From Halomonas rhizosphaerae (GTDB lineage Bacteria > Pseudomonadota > Gammaproteobacteria > Pseudomonadales > Halomonadaceae): a stretch of DNA of 64,000 nucleotides. The notes beneath the pieces are model-generated. The model made no database searches, was not told the origin of the DNA, and saw only the letters and a list, made by a program, of their open reading frames with translations. Shown piece by piece: positions 43,545 to 52,250 of the stretch; the stretch's first letter is position 1; the number at the start of each line of letters is the position of its first letter. Position numbers and translations under genes: made by a program. Location of the stretch: positions 30,610 through 94,609 of the forward strand of contig NZ_JASCQP010000027.1 in the NCBI RefSeq assembly GCF_030010555.1. The letters run 5' to 3'.

Positions 43545-44135
43545 TCAGGAACGCGATGGCGCCAGCAGTTCGAGGGTGAAGTCGACATGGACCTCATGCT
43601 TCACCGTGCCCTCGGAGCGCCAGGCACCGCGCCCCATGTCGAAATCGGTTCGGTCCAGCGTCAGGCGGCCGTCCACGCTGACCCGCTCGCCCTGCCGCGT
43701 CCAGCTCACCGGGACCGTCAACATATGGGTATCGCCCCGCAGCTCGAGTTCACCCTCGATGCGCAATTCTCCCTCGGCCGGTGCCTGGATGTCGGTGCTG
43801 CGAAAGACGATCTCGGGATAGGCCTCGACGTCGAACCAGTTATGCCCGTGCAACATGCCGTCAACGATGTCGTTGCCGCCCGTGATGCTGTCCGACTGGA
43901 GGGTCAGCACCAGCGTCCCCCCGGCTGGCTGGTCCAGGTCTCCTTCAAGGTCGACCTCGAACTCCTCGACACGGGTCACCGCCTCGCGGCCGTCGGCGGT
44001 GCCGATCAGCTCGATACGGCTCGCCTCCCGATCCAGTTCCCAGGCGCCGGCCGTGGAAACGGCCATCAGCCCGACAACACCCGACAGCAGGGCTGCCGTT
44101 GCGGTTCGTGCAGTTCTCAGGGTAGGTCGTGGCAT
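43545..44135 (-). CDS. YceI family periplasmic protein, copy 1
   Basis: 196-residue exported lipid-binding-type protein. The signal peptide is at 1-31 (ending AGA), then the YceI lipocalin-like barrel with WELDREASRIEL, SITGGNDIVDGMLHGHNWFDVEAYPEIVF and the late FDMGRGAWRSEG segment. YceI proteins bind isoprenoid or acyl chains. It lies 20 bases upstream of manC and 29 bases after the sulfatase-type gene, probably in one transcription unit with them. A second YceI is encoded at 58467. Confidence 0.9.
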   Translation of the reverse strand: MPRPTLRTARTATAALLSGVVGLMAVSTAGAWELDREASRIELIGTADGREAVTRVEEFEVDLEGDLDQPAGGTLVLTLQSDSITGGNDIVDGMLHGHNWFDVEAYPEIVFRSTDIQAPAEGELRIEGELELRGDTHMLTVPVSWTRQGERVSVDGRLTLDRTDFDMGRGAWRSEGTVKHEVHVDFTLELLAPSRS

Positions 44136-44164
44136 CTTGCCTCCCGGGCCATCCGGCCCTGCGG

Positions 44165-45820
44165 TCAGGGGGTCGTGACAGAGGCGTCCGTCGCGTCCTC
44201 GGCGCCGAAGGCCTCATGAAGCCAGCCGCGCAGCGCCTCCTGGCCAGGAACCTCGCCATCGGGGTAGCCGTCGGGCCGTGGCGGCCGGGTGCCGGACACG
44301 AAGCCCCGCGCAATGAAGGGATCGAGCAGGCTGGCATCGCCGCTGATCACATGGACCGGGACACCGCCGCTGGCGTTGTCGCCGGTGATCAGGGGAGCCG
44401 GCTGATGATCCCCCAGCAGAATCACCAGGGTCTGTTCGTCCACGAACTCCTCGGCCCAGCGGGTGCTGGCCCCCAGAGCATAGTCCAGTGACCTGGCATA
44501 GTGGTCGCGCACCCGTTCCAGGTCCTGCCAGAGTTCGTCGGGTGACTCGCCGGCCTCTTCCCAGCGCGCGAAGACGCTGCCATCGCCGACGCTTTCCCAG
44601 TCATCGAGCACCGGGAGGATCGGTGTCCAGGGCGCGTGGCTGCTGATCAGCGCGATCTGCGCGAAGAGCGGCGACGCCTCGGTATCCCGACGAGATGCCG
44701 CCTCCTTTCGAAGCCGGGTCTGGAAATGGTGCAGGGTATACTGGTCCGGCATGGTGACCCAGTGCAGGGGCGGGCCGGCATAACCGAGGTCCGCGGCGGC
44801 GTGGATCTCGTCGAACCCGTAGGCGCGACCCTCGGGCCAGGCCATGGTGATGGCCGGCATCACGGTGAGGGTGCGGTGGCCCGTGGCGCGGAAGTCATCC
44901 ACCAGGGTGGTGCGCTCGCTGCTCAGCATCAACCGGTACCAGAGCGAATTGTCGAGCCGCAGGCCACTCAGCACCGTGGCATGGGCCAGCCATGACTGGC
45001 CGCCACGGATTGGCGAGTCGAGGAGCCCGGACGCCACCGACAGGCCGGCGGCGTCGAACCGCTCGGCCATGTCATCGAGGCGCGGGCCGAGCACCTCGGC
45101 ATAGCGGTCATCGAACAGCGCCGATATGCCGTAGGACTCCACGAAGACCAGCAACACATCGCGTCCGGCAAGCCCCGGCAAGGCGGTGACCTGAGCGGGC
45201 GCCGCCGCCATCTGCTCGGCAAAGTCACGGTGGGCGAGGCGCGTCTCGACCAGTTGCCGACCCTGGAAATGCAGGGTGCCCAGCAAGGGCGTGCGGGCCA
45301 CCGGTAGCGGTCGGAGCTGCTGGAACTCGGCGGCGATCAGCACACCGCTCGCCACCAGCATCCCCAGGGCGCCAGTCACCGCCAGGCTGCCGCGTGCCTT
45401 GCCCTGCAGGCTCGCGACCATCTTCGCCAGCAGCCAGGCCGCGAATGCCAGCAGGACCATGGCCAGCAGGGTAACCAGGCCGGCCATCGGAAATCCCAGA
45501 TTACCCTCGAGCAGGTGGAAGACGGAGCGCAGCAGGGGAAGGTCCAGGTAGAGGTTCAGGGAACGCCCGAACGCCATATGGGTCGCCACATCCCCCAGGC
45601 CGACCAGCAGAAACGCCAGGATCAGTGCCACCAGCAGCCAACGCAGCCCGGCAAGCAGGCCAGCCGACGGCAACAGCGCCAGCAACCCCGCCAGCAGGGT
45701 GGCCTCCAGGGCGATCAATCTGTGTGCCAGATCCCCGTGCAACAGCCATACTGGTGTCAGCAATACGCTGTTGAGCAGCACGAGGCTCAAGGACCAGCGG
45801 ACTCGAGATGGTAACGGCAT
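44165..45820 (-). CDS. Membrane-bound sulfatase-fold transferase (LTA synthase/OpgB-like)
   Basis: 551-residue protein with four or five N-terminal hydrophobic helices (about 10-160) and a large periplasmic alkaline-phosphatase-type domain. The metal glutamate is in VFVESYG (E228), the nucleophile is probably within GGQSWLAHATVLSG (about 274-287), and a second metal site is LLGDHQPAPL. The family transfers phosphoglycerol or phosphoethanolamine to surface glycans or lipids. Being divergent from opgGH, it may decorate periplasmic glucans (inference). ATG 45820 was chosen; the codon two before it is a TTG. Confidence 0.85.
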   Translation of the reverse strand: MPLPSRVRWSLSLVLLNSVLLTPVWLLHGDLAHRLIALEATLLAGLLALLPSAGLLAGLRWLLVALILAFLLVGLGDVATHMAFGRSLNLYLDLPLLRSVFHLLEGNLGFPMAGLVTLLAMVLLAFAAWLLAKMVASLQGKARGSLAVTGALGMLVASGVLIAAEFQQLRPLPVARTPLLGTLHFQGRQLVETRLAHRDFAEQMAAAPAQVTALPGLAGRDVLLVFVESYGISALFDDRYAEVLGPRLDDMAERFDAAGLSVASGLLDSPIRGGQSWLAHATVLSGLRLDNSLWYRLMLSSERTTLVDDFRATGHRTLTVMPAITMAWPEGRAYGFDEIHAAADLGYAGPPLHWVTMPDQYTLHHFQTRLRKEAASRRDTEASPLFAQIALISSHAPWTPILPVLDDWESVGDGSVFARWEEAGESPDELWQDLERVRDHYARSLDYALGASTRWAEEFVDEQTLVILLGDHQPAPLITGDNASGGVPVHVISGDASLLDPFIARGFVSGTRPPRPDGYPDGEVPGQEALRGWLHEAFGAEDATDASVTTP

Positions 45821-45857
45821 GGGCAATCACCGGGCAGATGGACAACGATACCCTAAG

Positions 45858-45875
45858 TGTATAATTTTTGTATAG
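45858..45875. promoter_or_regulatory. Direct repeat tgtata/tgtata, 11-base period, in the opgG upstream region
   Basis: tgtata occurs at 45858-45863 and again at 45869-45874, with a T-rich spacer, in the divergent region between the sulfatase-type gene and opgG. An 11-base direct-repeat period is what MerR-type CarH/LitR regulators bind; it could equally be a -10 region. Confidence 0.35.
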
Positions 45876-45947
45876 ATGAATCCCGGCAACTTGCCGCCAA
45901 ACCCGTTGCCAGCCCGTCGGGAGAAAGTGTTCAAGGAGGATCAACCC

Positions 45948-47498
45948 ATGCACCCAATTCGGTGGCTGGCCGCCAGCCTGCTCATTGCGGGAATCACGCC
46001 GGCCATCTGGGCCGCCCCCGATCCGGACCTGCCCGGCGTCTTCGAGCAGGTCACCGAGCGCGCTCGCCAGCTCGCGTCCTCCCCCTTCGAGGCGCCGGAT
46101 GGCGACCTGCCCGAAGCGTTGCGCGATATCGACTACGATGTCTACCGCTCGATCCGCTTTCGCCCGGAAGCCGCCCTATGGCGAGACGAGGCGCTGTTCT
46201 CGGTACAACTCTTCCATTCCGGCTTCCTGTTCGAGCGACCGATCCGCCTGCACCTGGTCGAGAAGGGCGAGCAGCACCACCTGCCCTTCCAGTCGTCCTT
46301 CTTTCGCTACGACGGCGCAGCCGCCCCGCTGAAGGAAGAGGACCTGAGTGGCGCCGGTTACGCCGGCTTTCGCCTGCATTACCCCCTCAATCGAGAGGAC
46401 TACCACGACGAGTTCCTGGTCTTTCAGGGGGCAAGCTACTTGCGCCTGTTGGGTCGCGACCAGGGCTATGGCCTATCGGCTCGCGGCCTGGCCATCGATA
46501 CGGCCTCCCCCGACGGGGAAGAGTTCCCGGCCTTCAGGGCGTTCTGGCTGTTCCAGCCCGACCCGGCGGCGACCCGCATCGACATCATCGCGCTGCTCGA
46601 CAGTCCCTCGCTCGCCGGGGCCTACCATTTCCGGGTGCATACCGGCGAGCAGGTCGACGTGGAAATTGAAGCCCGGCTGTTCGCCCGCCGCGAAGTGGAG
46701 AAGCTGGGCATCGCCCCGCTGACCAGCATGTACCTGCATGGCGACGTCAGCCCCTACCCTGCCGACGACTTCCGGCCACAGGTGCACGATTCCCAGGGAC
46801 TGCTGATGCAGACCCATGCCGGTGAGTGGATCTGGCGTCCCCTGAACAACCCGCGGGAGCTGCGCATCACCCGCCTGCAGGACGAAAGCCCAGCAGGCTT
46901 CGGCCTGGCCCAGCGCGATCGGGACTTCGACAGCTACCTGGACATGGAGTCGCGCTACGAGCGGCGCCCCAGCCACTGGGTCACCCCGCTCGACGACTGG
47001 GGGCCGGGCAACGTGGAACTGGTCGAGATACCCAGCGACTCGGAGACCAACGACAACATCGTCGTCTACTGGGTCCCCGAACAACCGCTCCAGGCCGATG
47101 AGTCGCGCACCTATCGCTATCGGCTTTCCACCTTCGAGGCTCACCGTCCCGAGCAGACCCTGGCCAGCGTGGTGCGCACCCGACAGGGATGGGGGGCCGT
47201 CCCGGGCCAGAGCGACCCACCGCCGCGCAGCCTTCGCCAGTTCGTGATCGATTTCCGGGGGGGTGAGCTCTCGAGCCTGGATGTCAGTCACCCGGTCGAG
47301 GCCGAGCTCGAGGTTTCGAGCGGGGAGACCCGGGCGTTACGGGTACAACGCCTTCCCGACGGTGACACCTGGCGCGCGTCCTTCAGGTCGCAACCCGAGG
47401 GGGCGAACCCCATGGACATGCGTCTCCATCTCATGCTGCGCGACACCCCCATGAGTGAAACCTGGAACTATGTCTGGAACCCCGATGAACTGCGCTGA
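45948..47498 (+). CDS. opgG: Periplasmic glucan biosynthesis protein OpgG
   Basis: 516-residue periplasmic protein needed to make osmoregulated periplasmic glucans, thought to build branches on the nascent beta-glucan. The signal peptide is at 1-23 (ending IWA), then the MdoG domain with DYDVYRSIRFRPEAALW, GYAGFRLHYPLN, FLVFQGASYLR, FDSYLDMESRYERRPSHWVTP (in two parts) and WGPGNVELVEIPS. AAGGAGG precedes ATG 45948. The last codons overlap the opgH start. Confidence 0.95.
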   Translation: MHPIRWLAASLLIAGITPAIWAAPDPDLPGVFEQVTERARQLASSPFEAPDGDLPEALRDIDYDVYRSIRFRPEAALWRDEALFSVQLFHSGFLFERPIRLHLVEKGEQHHLPFQSSFFRYDGAAAPLKEEDLSGAGYAGFRLHYPLNREDYHDEFLVFQGASYLRLLGRDQGYGLSARGLAIDTASPDGEEFPAFRAFWLFQPDPAATRIDIIALLDSPSLAGAYHFRVHTGEQVDVEIEARLFARREVEKLGIAPLTSMYLHGDVSPYPADDFRPQVHDSQGLLMQTHAGEWIWRPLNNPRELRITRLQDESPAGFGLAQRDRDFDSYLDMESRYERRPSHWVTPLDDWGPGNVELVEIPSDSETNDNIVVYWVPEQPLQADESRTYRYRLSTFEAHRPEQTLASVVRTRQGWGAVPGQSDPPPRSLRQFVIDFRGGELSSLDVSHPVEAELEVSSGETRALRVQRLPDGDTWRASFRSQPEGANPMDMRLHLMLRDTPMSETWNYVWNPDELR

Positions 47499-49464
47499 TC
47501 GCTCGGCCCGGGTGCCATGGCTGGCCGCACGACAGACGGGAGTCGCCCTGCTGGTATTCGCCACGACCGCCCTGGGTGGCTGGGCCATGTTCGAGATCCT
47601 GCGCGTCAACGGCATCACGGCGCTGCAGGGCATCGTGCTGGGTCTGTTCGTGGTCACCTTCGGCTGGATCACCATCGCCTTCTGGACGGCCATCATCGGC
47701 TTCCTGCTGCAGTTGACTCGCCGTGATCCCCTGACCCTGTCCCGCCTCGATCGCCAGCCACCAACGACCGATCCGAGCGAGCATCATACGGCTCTGGTGA
47801 TGCCCATCTACAACGAGGACCCCGAACGCGTCGCGGCGGGCCTGGAAAGCACCTGCCATTCGCTTCTCGAACAACCCCATGCCCGGGGATTCGAGGTGTT
47901 CGTGCTGAGCGATACTCGGGACGAGGAGATCGCCCGCCGGGAGGAAACCGCCATCGCCGGGTTGCAACAGCGGCTGGCCCCCCGGCTCGTGGTTCACTAC
48001 CGTCGCCGCGAGGACAACCAGGGTCGCAAGGCCGGCAATCTGGCGGAGTTCTGTCGCCGCTGGGGCAATCGCTACGACTACCTGGTCGTGCTGGACGCGG
48101 ACAGCCTCATGGGAGGTGGGACCCTGGTGTCGCTGGTGGCCTCCATGCAGGCCAACCCCAGGATCGGCCTGATCCAGACGGTACCGATCCCGGTTCGCTC
48201 GGCAAGCGTGTTCGGGCGCTTCACCCAGTTCGCCGCCGCGCTGCACAGCCCCCTGCTCGCCACCGGGCAATGTTTCTGGCAAGGGCATGCCGTGAACTTC
48301 TGGGGACACAACGCCATCCTGCGCACCCGGGCCTACATGGCCAATTGCGGCTTGCCGGACCTTCCCGGCAAGCCGCCGCTGGGCGGCGAGATCCTCAGCC
48401 ACGACTTCGTCGAGGCGGCGCTGATGCGCCGGGCTGGCTGGGAGGTCCACCTGGACGTCCGGCTGGGCGAAAGCTATGAGGAAGTGCCCAGCAATATCAT
48501 CGAGTTCGCCAAACGCGACAGGCGCTGGATCCAGGGCAACCTGCAGCACCTGCGGCTGCTCGCCGCCGCCGGCCTGCATCCCATGAACCGCCTCCACTTC
48601 CTGTTCGGGGCGCTGGCCTACCTGACCTCACTGCTGTGGGGACTGATGCTGGTGGTCAGCACCGTGGACGCCATCGGCCGGGCCCAGGGGCGCCATGACT
48701 TCTTCAGTGCCGGCTACCAGCTCTTCCCCGACTGGCCCATTGCCACGCCCGAGCTGATCATGCCCCTGCTCCTCAGCACGGCGGGGGTACTGCTGCTGCC
48801 GAAGGTGCTGGGGTTCCTGCTGGCGTTCATTCAGCGACCCGCCGCCTTCGGGGGCAGGGCACCACTGCTGGCGAGCACCCTGCTGGAGGTCGCCATCGCC
48901 ATCCTGATCGCCCCCCTCATGATGCTGCTCCACAGCTGGTTCATCCTGAGCGTGCTCAGTGGCCAGAAGGTGAGCTGGGACGCCCAGGTCCGCGAAGGCC
49001 GATCGGTGCCCTGGATGGATGCCTTCCATCACACCTGGCTCGCGACCCTGATCGGCGTGGTCTGGGCCGGGGCGACCTACCTGTTTGCCCCGGTCTTCTT
49101 CTGGTGGCTCTCCCCGGTCTGGTTGGGCCTGCTGATGGCGGCGCCCCTGGTCAAGATGACCAGCAGCCTCACCCATGGCCGCAGGCTCCACCGCGCCGGC
49201 CTGCTGAGAGTCCCGGCGGAGGTGATGCCCACCACGGTTCTGCAAGCGCTGGCAACGGGCTCATCGAGTCCGCCTGCGACCCGCCTGGCCCCCCCACCCC
49301 CGGAATATCCCGGCGACATGCCGGTACAGTCGTTCTCCACCTGGCCAACGGTGGCAGCGGCAGCACTGGATGACGGCGAGTCACCACGGCGAACGGCCTC
49401 CTCGAGGCCTGCCGAGTCGCCGAAGGCCCAGGCGGGCCCCGTCCCCGGGGCGAAACACGAATGA
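47485..49464 (+). CDS. opgH: Glucans biosynthesis glucosyltransferase OpgH
   Basis: 659-residue inner-membrane glucosyltransferase that polymerises the glucan backbone from UDP-glucose. There are hydrophobic helices near 16-40 and 48-75, a GT2 domain with D204-A-D206 in VVLDADSLMGGG, HDFVEAALMRRAGW and the RRWIQGN segment at 346-352, then several C-terminal helices and a Ser/Pro-rich tail. ATG 47485 lies inside the end of opgG (14-base overlap). Its stop codon overlaps the FkbM gene start. Confidence 0.94.
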   Translation: MNCADRSARVPWLAARQTGVALLVFATTALGGWAMFEILRVNGITALQGIVLGLFVVTFGWITIAFWTAIIGFLLQLTRRDPLTLSRLDRQPPTTDPSEHHTALVMPIYNEDPERVAAGLESTCHSLLEQPHARGFEVFVLSDTRDEEIARREETAIAGLQQRLAPRLVVHYRRREDNQGRKAGNLAEFCRRWGNRYDYLVVLDADSLMGGGTLVSLVASMQANPRIGLIQTVPIPVRSASVFGRFTQFAAALHSPLLATGQCFWQGHAVNFWGHNAILRTRAYMANCGLPDLPGKPPLGGEILSHDFVEAALMRRAGWEVHLDVRLGESYEEVPSNIIEFAKRDRRWIQGNLQHLRLLAAAGLHPMNRLHFLFGALAYLTSLLWGLMLVVSTVDAIGRAQGRHDFFSAGYQLFPDWPIATPELIMPLLLSTAGVLLLPKVLGFLLAFIQRPAAFGGRAPLLASTLLEVAIAILIAPLMMLLHSWFILSVLSGQKVSWDAQVREGRSVPWMDAFHHTWLATLIGVVWAGATYLFAPVFFWWLSPVWLGLLMAAPLVKMTSSLTHGRRLHRAGLLRVPAEVMPTTVLQALATGSSSPPATRLAPPPPEYPGDMPVQSFSTWPTVAAAALDDGESPRRTASSRPAESPKAQAGPVPGAKHE

Positions 49465-50285
49465 GGCCCTCCGGCACCCCCGTCATGCCGACCCGGCTCG
49501 TCGAAGCGACCCGCCGATTGGCCCGTGGCCTGGGGCTGGTTCGCTCGCTGGTGATCTACTGGCGGCCGGGCCGCCAGCGGGGTCTTAAGCGGCTCTATGC
49601 CGACTTCGTGGGGCCCGGCGACCTGGCGTTCGATATCGGCGCCCATCTGGGTGATCGCACTGCGGCCTTCCAGGGACTGGGCGCCCGAGTCGTCGCGCTG
49701 GAACCCCAGCCGACCCTCTTCCTCTGGCTGAAGCGCCTGGTGGGTCGTTGCCAGGATGTCACCCTGCTGCCCTGCGCCGCGGGGGCGGAGCCCGGCGAGG
49801 CCGAGCTGGCGGTGAGCGAGGCGACGCCGACGGTCTCCACCCTGGCCCATGAATGGCGCCGGGGCATCGGCGAACGCAACCCCGGCTTTCGTAAGGTACG
49901 CTGGGAAGGGCGCCTGCGAGTCCCCGTGACCACCCTGGATACGCTGATCGCCGACCATGGGCTGCCGCGCTTCTGCAAGATCGACGTGGAGGGCTTCGAG
50001 GCCGAGGTACTGGCCGGACTGACCCGGCCCATCGCCGGGGTCTCGGTGGAATTCGTCGCCGGCGCCCTGGACGTGGCCGACCGCTGCGTGGCGCGGTTGG
50101 CCGAGCTGGGCGATTATCGCTTCAACGCCATCGCCGGCGAGGGTCGGCGATTCGAGTGGGCGACGTGGCGCTCACCTTCGGCCACGCGGGACTGGCTGGC
50201 CGGAGGTGCCGACGGCCTGTCCTCGGGCGACCTCTATGCACGGCATCTCGATGATCGACAAGACACGGAGCGCACCCGCCCATGA
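49461..50285 (+). CDS. FkbM family methyltransferase
   Basis: 274-residue SAM-dependent methyltransferase. Motif I DLAFDIGAHLGDRTAAF is at about 54-70, ALEPQPTLF follows, and the FkbM hallmark FCKIDVEGFEAEVL is near 172. Members methylate sugar hydroxyls of glycans or natural products, so glucan or glycoconjugate methylation is plausible. ATG 49461 overlaps the opgH stop (ATGA) and its own stop overlaps the creatininase start, so all are one transcript. Confidence 0.9.
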   Translation: MRPSGTPVMPTRLVEATRRLARGLGLVRSLVIYWRPGRQRGLKRLYADFVGPGDLAFDIGAHLGDRTAAFQGLGARVVALEPQPTLFLWLKRLVGRCQDVTLLPCAAGAEPGEAELAVSEATPTVSTLAHEWRRGIGERNPGFRKVRWEGRLRVPVTTLDTLIADHGLPRFCKIDVEGFEAEVLAGLTRPIAGVSVEFVAGALDVADRCVARLAELGDYRFNAIAGEGRRFEWATWRSPSATRDWLAGGADGLSSGDLYARHLDDRQDTERTRP

Positions 50286-51097
50286 GTGACCATTTCCCCT
50301 GCCCCCGTTGGCTGGATCTCACCAGTCGCGAGATCTCGTTCCTGCAGAGCAGTGCCGTGGCGGTGATGGTGGTGGGCGCCATCGAGCAGCACGGCGCCCA
50401 CCTGCCGCTCTCCACCGACCTCGACATCGGTGAAGGGCTACTGGAGGAGGCACTGACCCACCTGCCCGTGCGCTTCCCGCTGGTGATCCTGCCGCCCATG
50501 GCGGTGGGGGCCAGCGACGAGCACCTGAGCTTTCCCGGGACCCTCAGCCTGCCACCGGAGCTGGCCATTGCCACCCTGGAGGCCCATGGCGACGCCGTGG
50601 CCCGGGCTGGCCTGCACCGGCTGGTGCTGATCAACAGCCACGGCGGCAACAAGGCAGTGATGGACCTGGCCGCCCTGCGACTGCGCCGCCGGCACGGCAT
50701 GATGGTGGTCAAGGTCAACTACACCCGAATGCCGCCGCCGGGCACCCTGCCCGCCGGCGGCCTGCCCGCCGAGGAATTGCGCCACGGGCTCCATGGGGGG
50801 GCGCTGGAAACCGCCATGATGCGCCACCTCGCCCCGGACAAGGTGCGCCTCGACCAGCTGGATCACCCGCACTCGCGGGGAGAGGCCATGGCAGAGAAAG
50901 GGCTGCTGCTGAGCCCGGAGGGAGAGGCCGCCTTCGCCTGGCTGGCCGAGGATCTGCATCCCGCGGGGGTGGTGGGCAATGCCCGCCTCGGCACGGCCGA
51001 GCTCGGCGAGCGCCTGGTGGCCCACTACGGCAAGCGCATCGCCCGCATCCTGCGCGAGACCCAGAGCATGGACACCGGCCACACCCGCCGTCGATAG
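50282..51097 (+). CDS. Creatininase family amidohydrolase
   Basis: 271-residue metal hydrolase of the creatininase fold. Metal ligands are in GAIEQHGAHLPLSTD (E35, H37, D46), NSHGGN (H120) and HGGALETAMM (E176). The family includes creatininase, the mycofactocin peptidase MftE and ArfB, the archaeal deformylase in riboflavin/F420 precursor synthesis. Convergence with a RibA-like gene ten bases downstream makes an ArfB-like deformylase role attractive, but this is inference. ATG 50282 overlaps the FkbM stop. Confidence 0.9.
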   Translation: MSDHFPCPRWLDLTSREISFLQSSAVAVMVVGAIEQHGAHLPLSTDLDIGEGLLEEALTHLPVRFPLVILPPMAVGASDEHLSFPGTLSLPPELAIATLEAHGDAVARAGLHRLVLINSHGGNKAVMDLAALRLRRRHGMMVVKVNYTRMPPPGTLPAGGLPAEELRHGLHGGALETAMMRHLAPDKVRLDQLDHPHSRGEAMAEKGLLLSPEGEAAFAWLAEDLHPAGVVGNARLGTAELGERLVAHYGKRIARILRETQSMDTGHTRRR

Positions 51098-51107
51098 CGC
51101 TCACCCA

Positions 51108-52250
51108 TCACGGCCGAGCGGCCGGGTCCTGACCGCCGTTCAACACGGCATCGAGCAGATGGCCGGCGCGTTCCGACTTGGCGCTGAGGTAGCGCCGGTT
51201 ATGGTCATTGAGGCTGCCGTAGAGCGCCTGGCGTTCGACCACCTCGATACCGCCCTCGGCGAGGGCCGCGACCTTGTCCGGGTTGTTGGTCAGCAGCTGC
51301 ACGCGACGAATGCCCAGGGCATCCAGGATGTCCACCGCCACCCCATAGCGGCGCTCGTCCTCACCGAAACCCAGGACCTGGTCGGCATCCAGGGTGTCCA
51401 GGCCGGTGTCCTGGAAGGTATAGGCCCGCAGCTTGTTGGCCAGCCCGATGCCGCGGCCCTCCTGGGCCAGGTAGAGCAGCACGCCGCCGCCCAGCGCCTG
51501 GATGTCGGCCACGGCATTGCGCAGTTGCTCGCCGCAGTCGCAGCGCAGGCTGCCGAAGAGGTCGCCGGTCAGGCAGGCCGAATGCAGGCGCAGCGGCACC
51601 GCGTCTTCCCCGTTGCCGGGCTCGCCGATCACCACCGCCACGTGCTCGCGCAGGCCGTCGGGTTCGCGAAACAGGATGAAGCGACAGTCGAAGGCATCCG
51701 CCAGGGGGATCTGCGCCTCGCTGACGCGCTTGAGCATGCCGACATCCCCCTCCAGGCAATGCTCGGCCTGCTCCGCCCGGACCGCGAGCCAGGTGCCTTC
51801 CTCCAGCCGGGCTTCCACGGCGGGCCGCTGCGCCTCGCTGACCCGGGCCACCAGCGCCGCCGGGATCAACAGCGCCCGGCGCATCAGCGCCAGGGCCGCC
51901 CGGTCGGCTGCCTCTGCGGGCGCCAGTGACCGACGCCAGTCGGCCAGCTCGTCGCGTCCCACCGCCAGCTCCGGCCTGATGCCGAAGGCCAGGTCGACCA
52001 GCCGCTGGCGACCGGTTCCCTCCGTCAATGGGAGACGGGCCAACCGTCGGGCATCCGGCTCGCCCAGCACCGCCAGGCGGTGGCGGCTCAGGACCAGCGA
52101 GGGCGTGTCGCCCGCGTGACCGGCCAGTCGTGACACCGTGTCCTCGCCCGCCCCCTCGATGGCCTGGACCAGCACGCGAGTGTCACCGGCGACGACGACC
52201 ACCGGCAGCCCACGTCGCAGATCGAAGATGGCCCGTTCAACCTGATGCAT
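51108..52250 (-). CDS. GTP cyclohydrolase II with degenerate RibB-like N-terminus (RibBA-like)
   Basis: 380-residue protein. The C-terminal half is GTP cyclohydrolase II: zinc cysteines C226, C237 and C239 in LHSACLTGD...RCDCGEQL, QEGRGIGL at 263-270 and LTNNPDK late. It opens GTP to 2,5-diamino-6-ribosylaminopyrimidinone phosphate. Residues 1-185 start VERAIFDLRRGLPVVVVAGDTR, resembling a DHBP synthase (RibB) N-terminus but without its acidic DRENEGD loop, so that activity should be lost. ATG 52250 has AAGGAGGG upstream. Divergent from the RibD-like gene. Confidence 0.88.
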   Translation of the reverse strand: MHQVERAIFDLRRGLPVVVVAGDTRVLVQAIEGAGEDTVSRLAGHAGDTPSLVLSRHRLAVLGEPDARRLARLPLTEGTGRQRLVDLAFGIRPELAVGRDELADWRRSLAPAEAADRAALALMRRALLIPAALVARVSEAQRPAVEARLEEGTWLAVRAEQAEHCLEGDVGMLKRVSEAQIPLADAFDCRFILFREPDGLREHVAVVIGEPGNGEDAVPLRLHSACLTGDLFGSLRCDCGEQLRNAVADIQALGGGVLLYLAQEGRGIGLANKLRAYTFQDTGLDTLDADQVLGFGEDERRYGVAVDILDALGIRRVQLLTNNPDKVAALAEGGIEVVERQALYGSLNDHNRRYLSAKSERAGHLLDAVLNGGQDPAARP

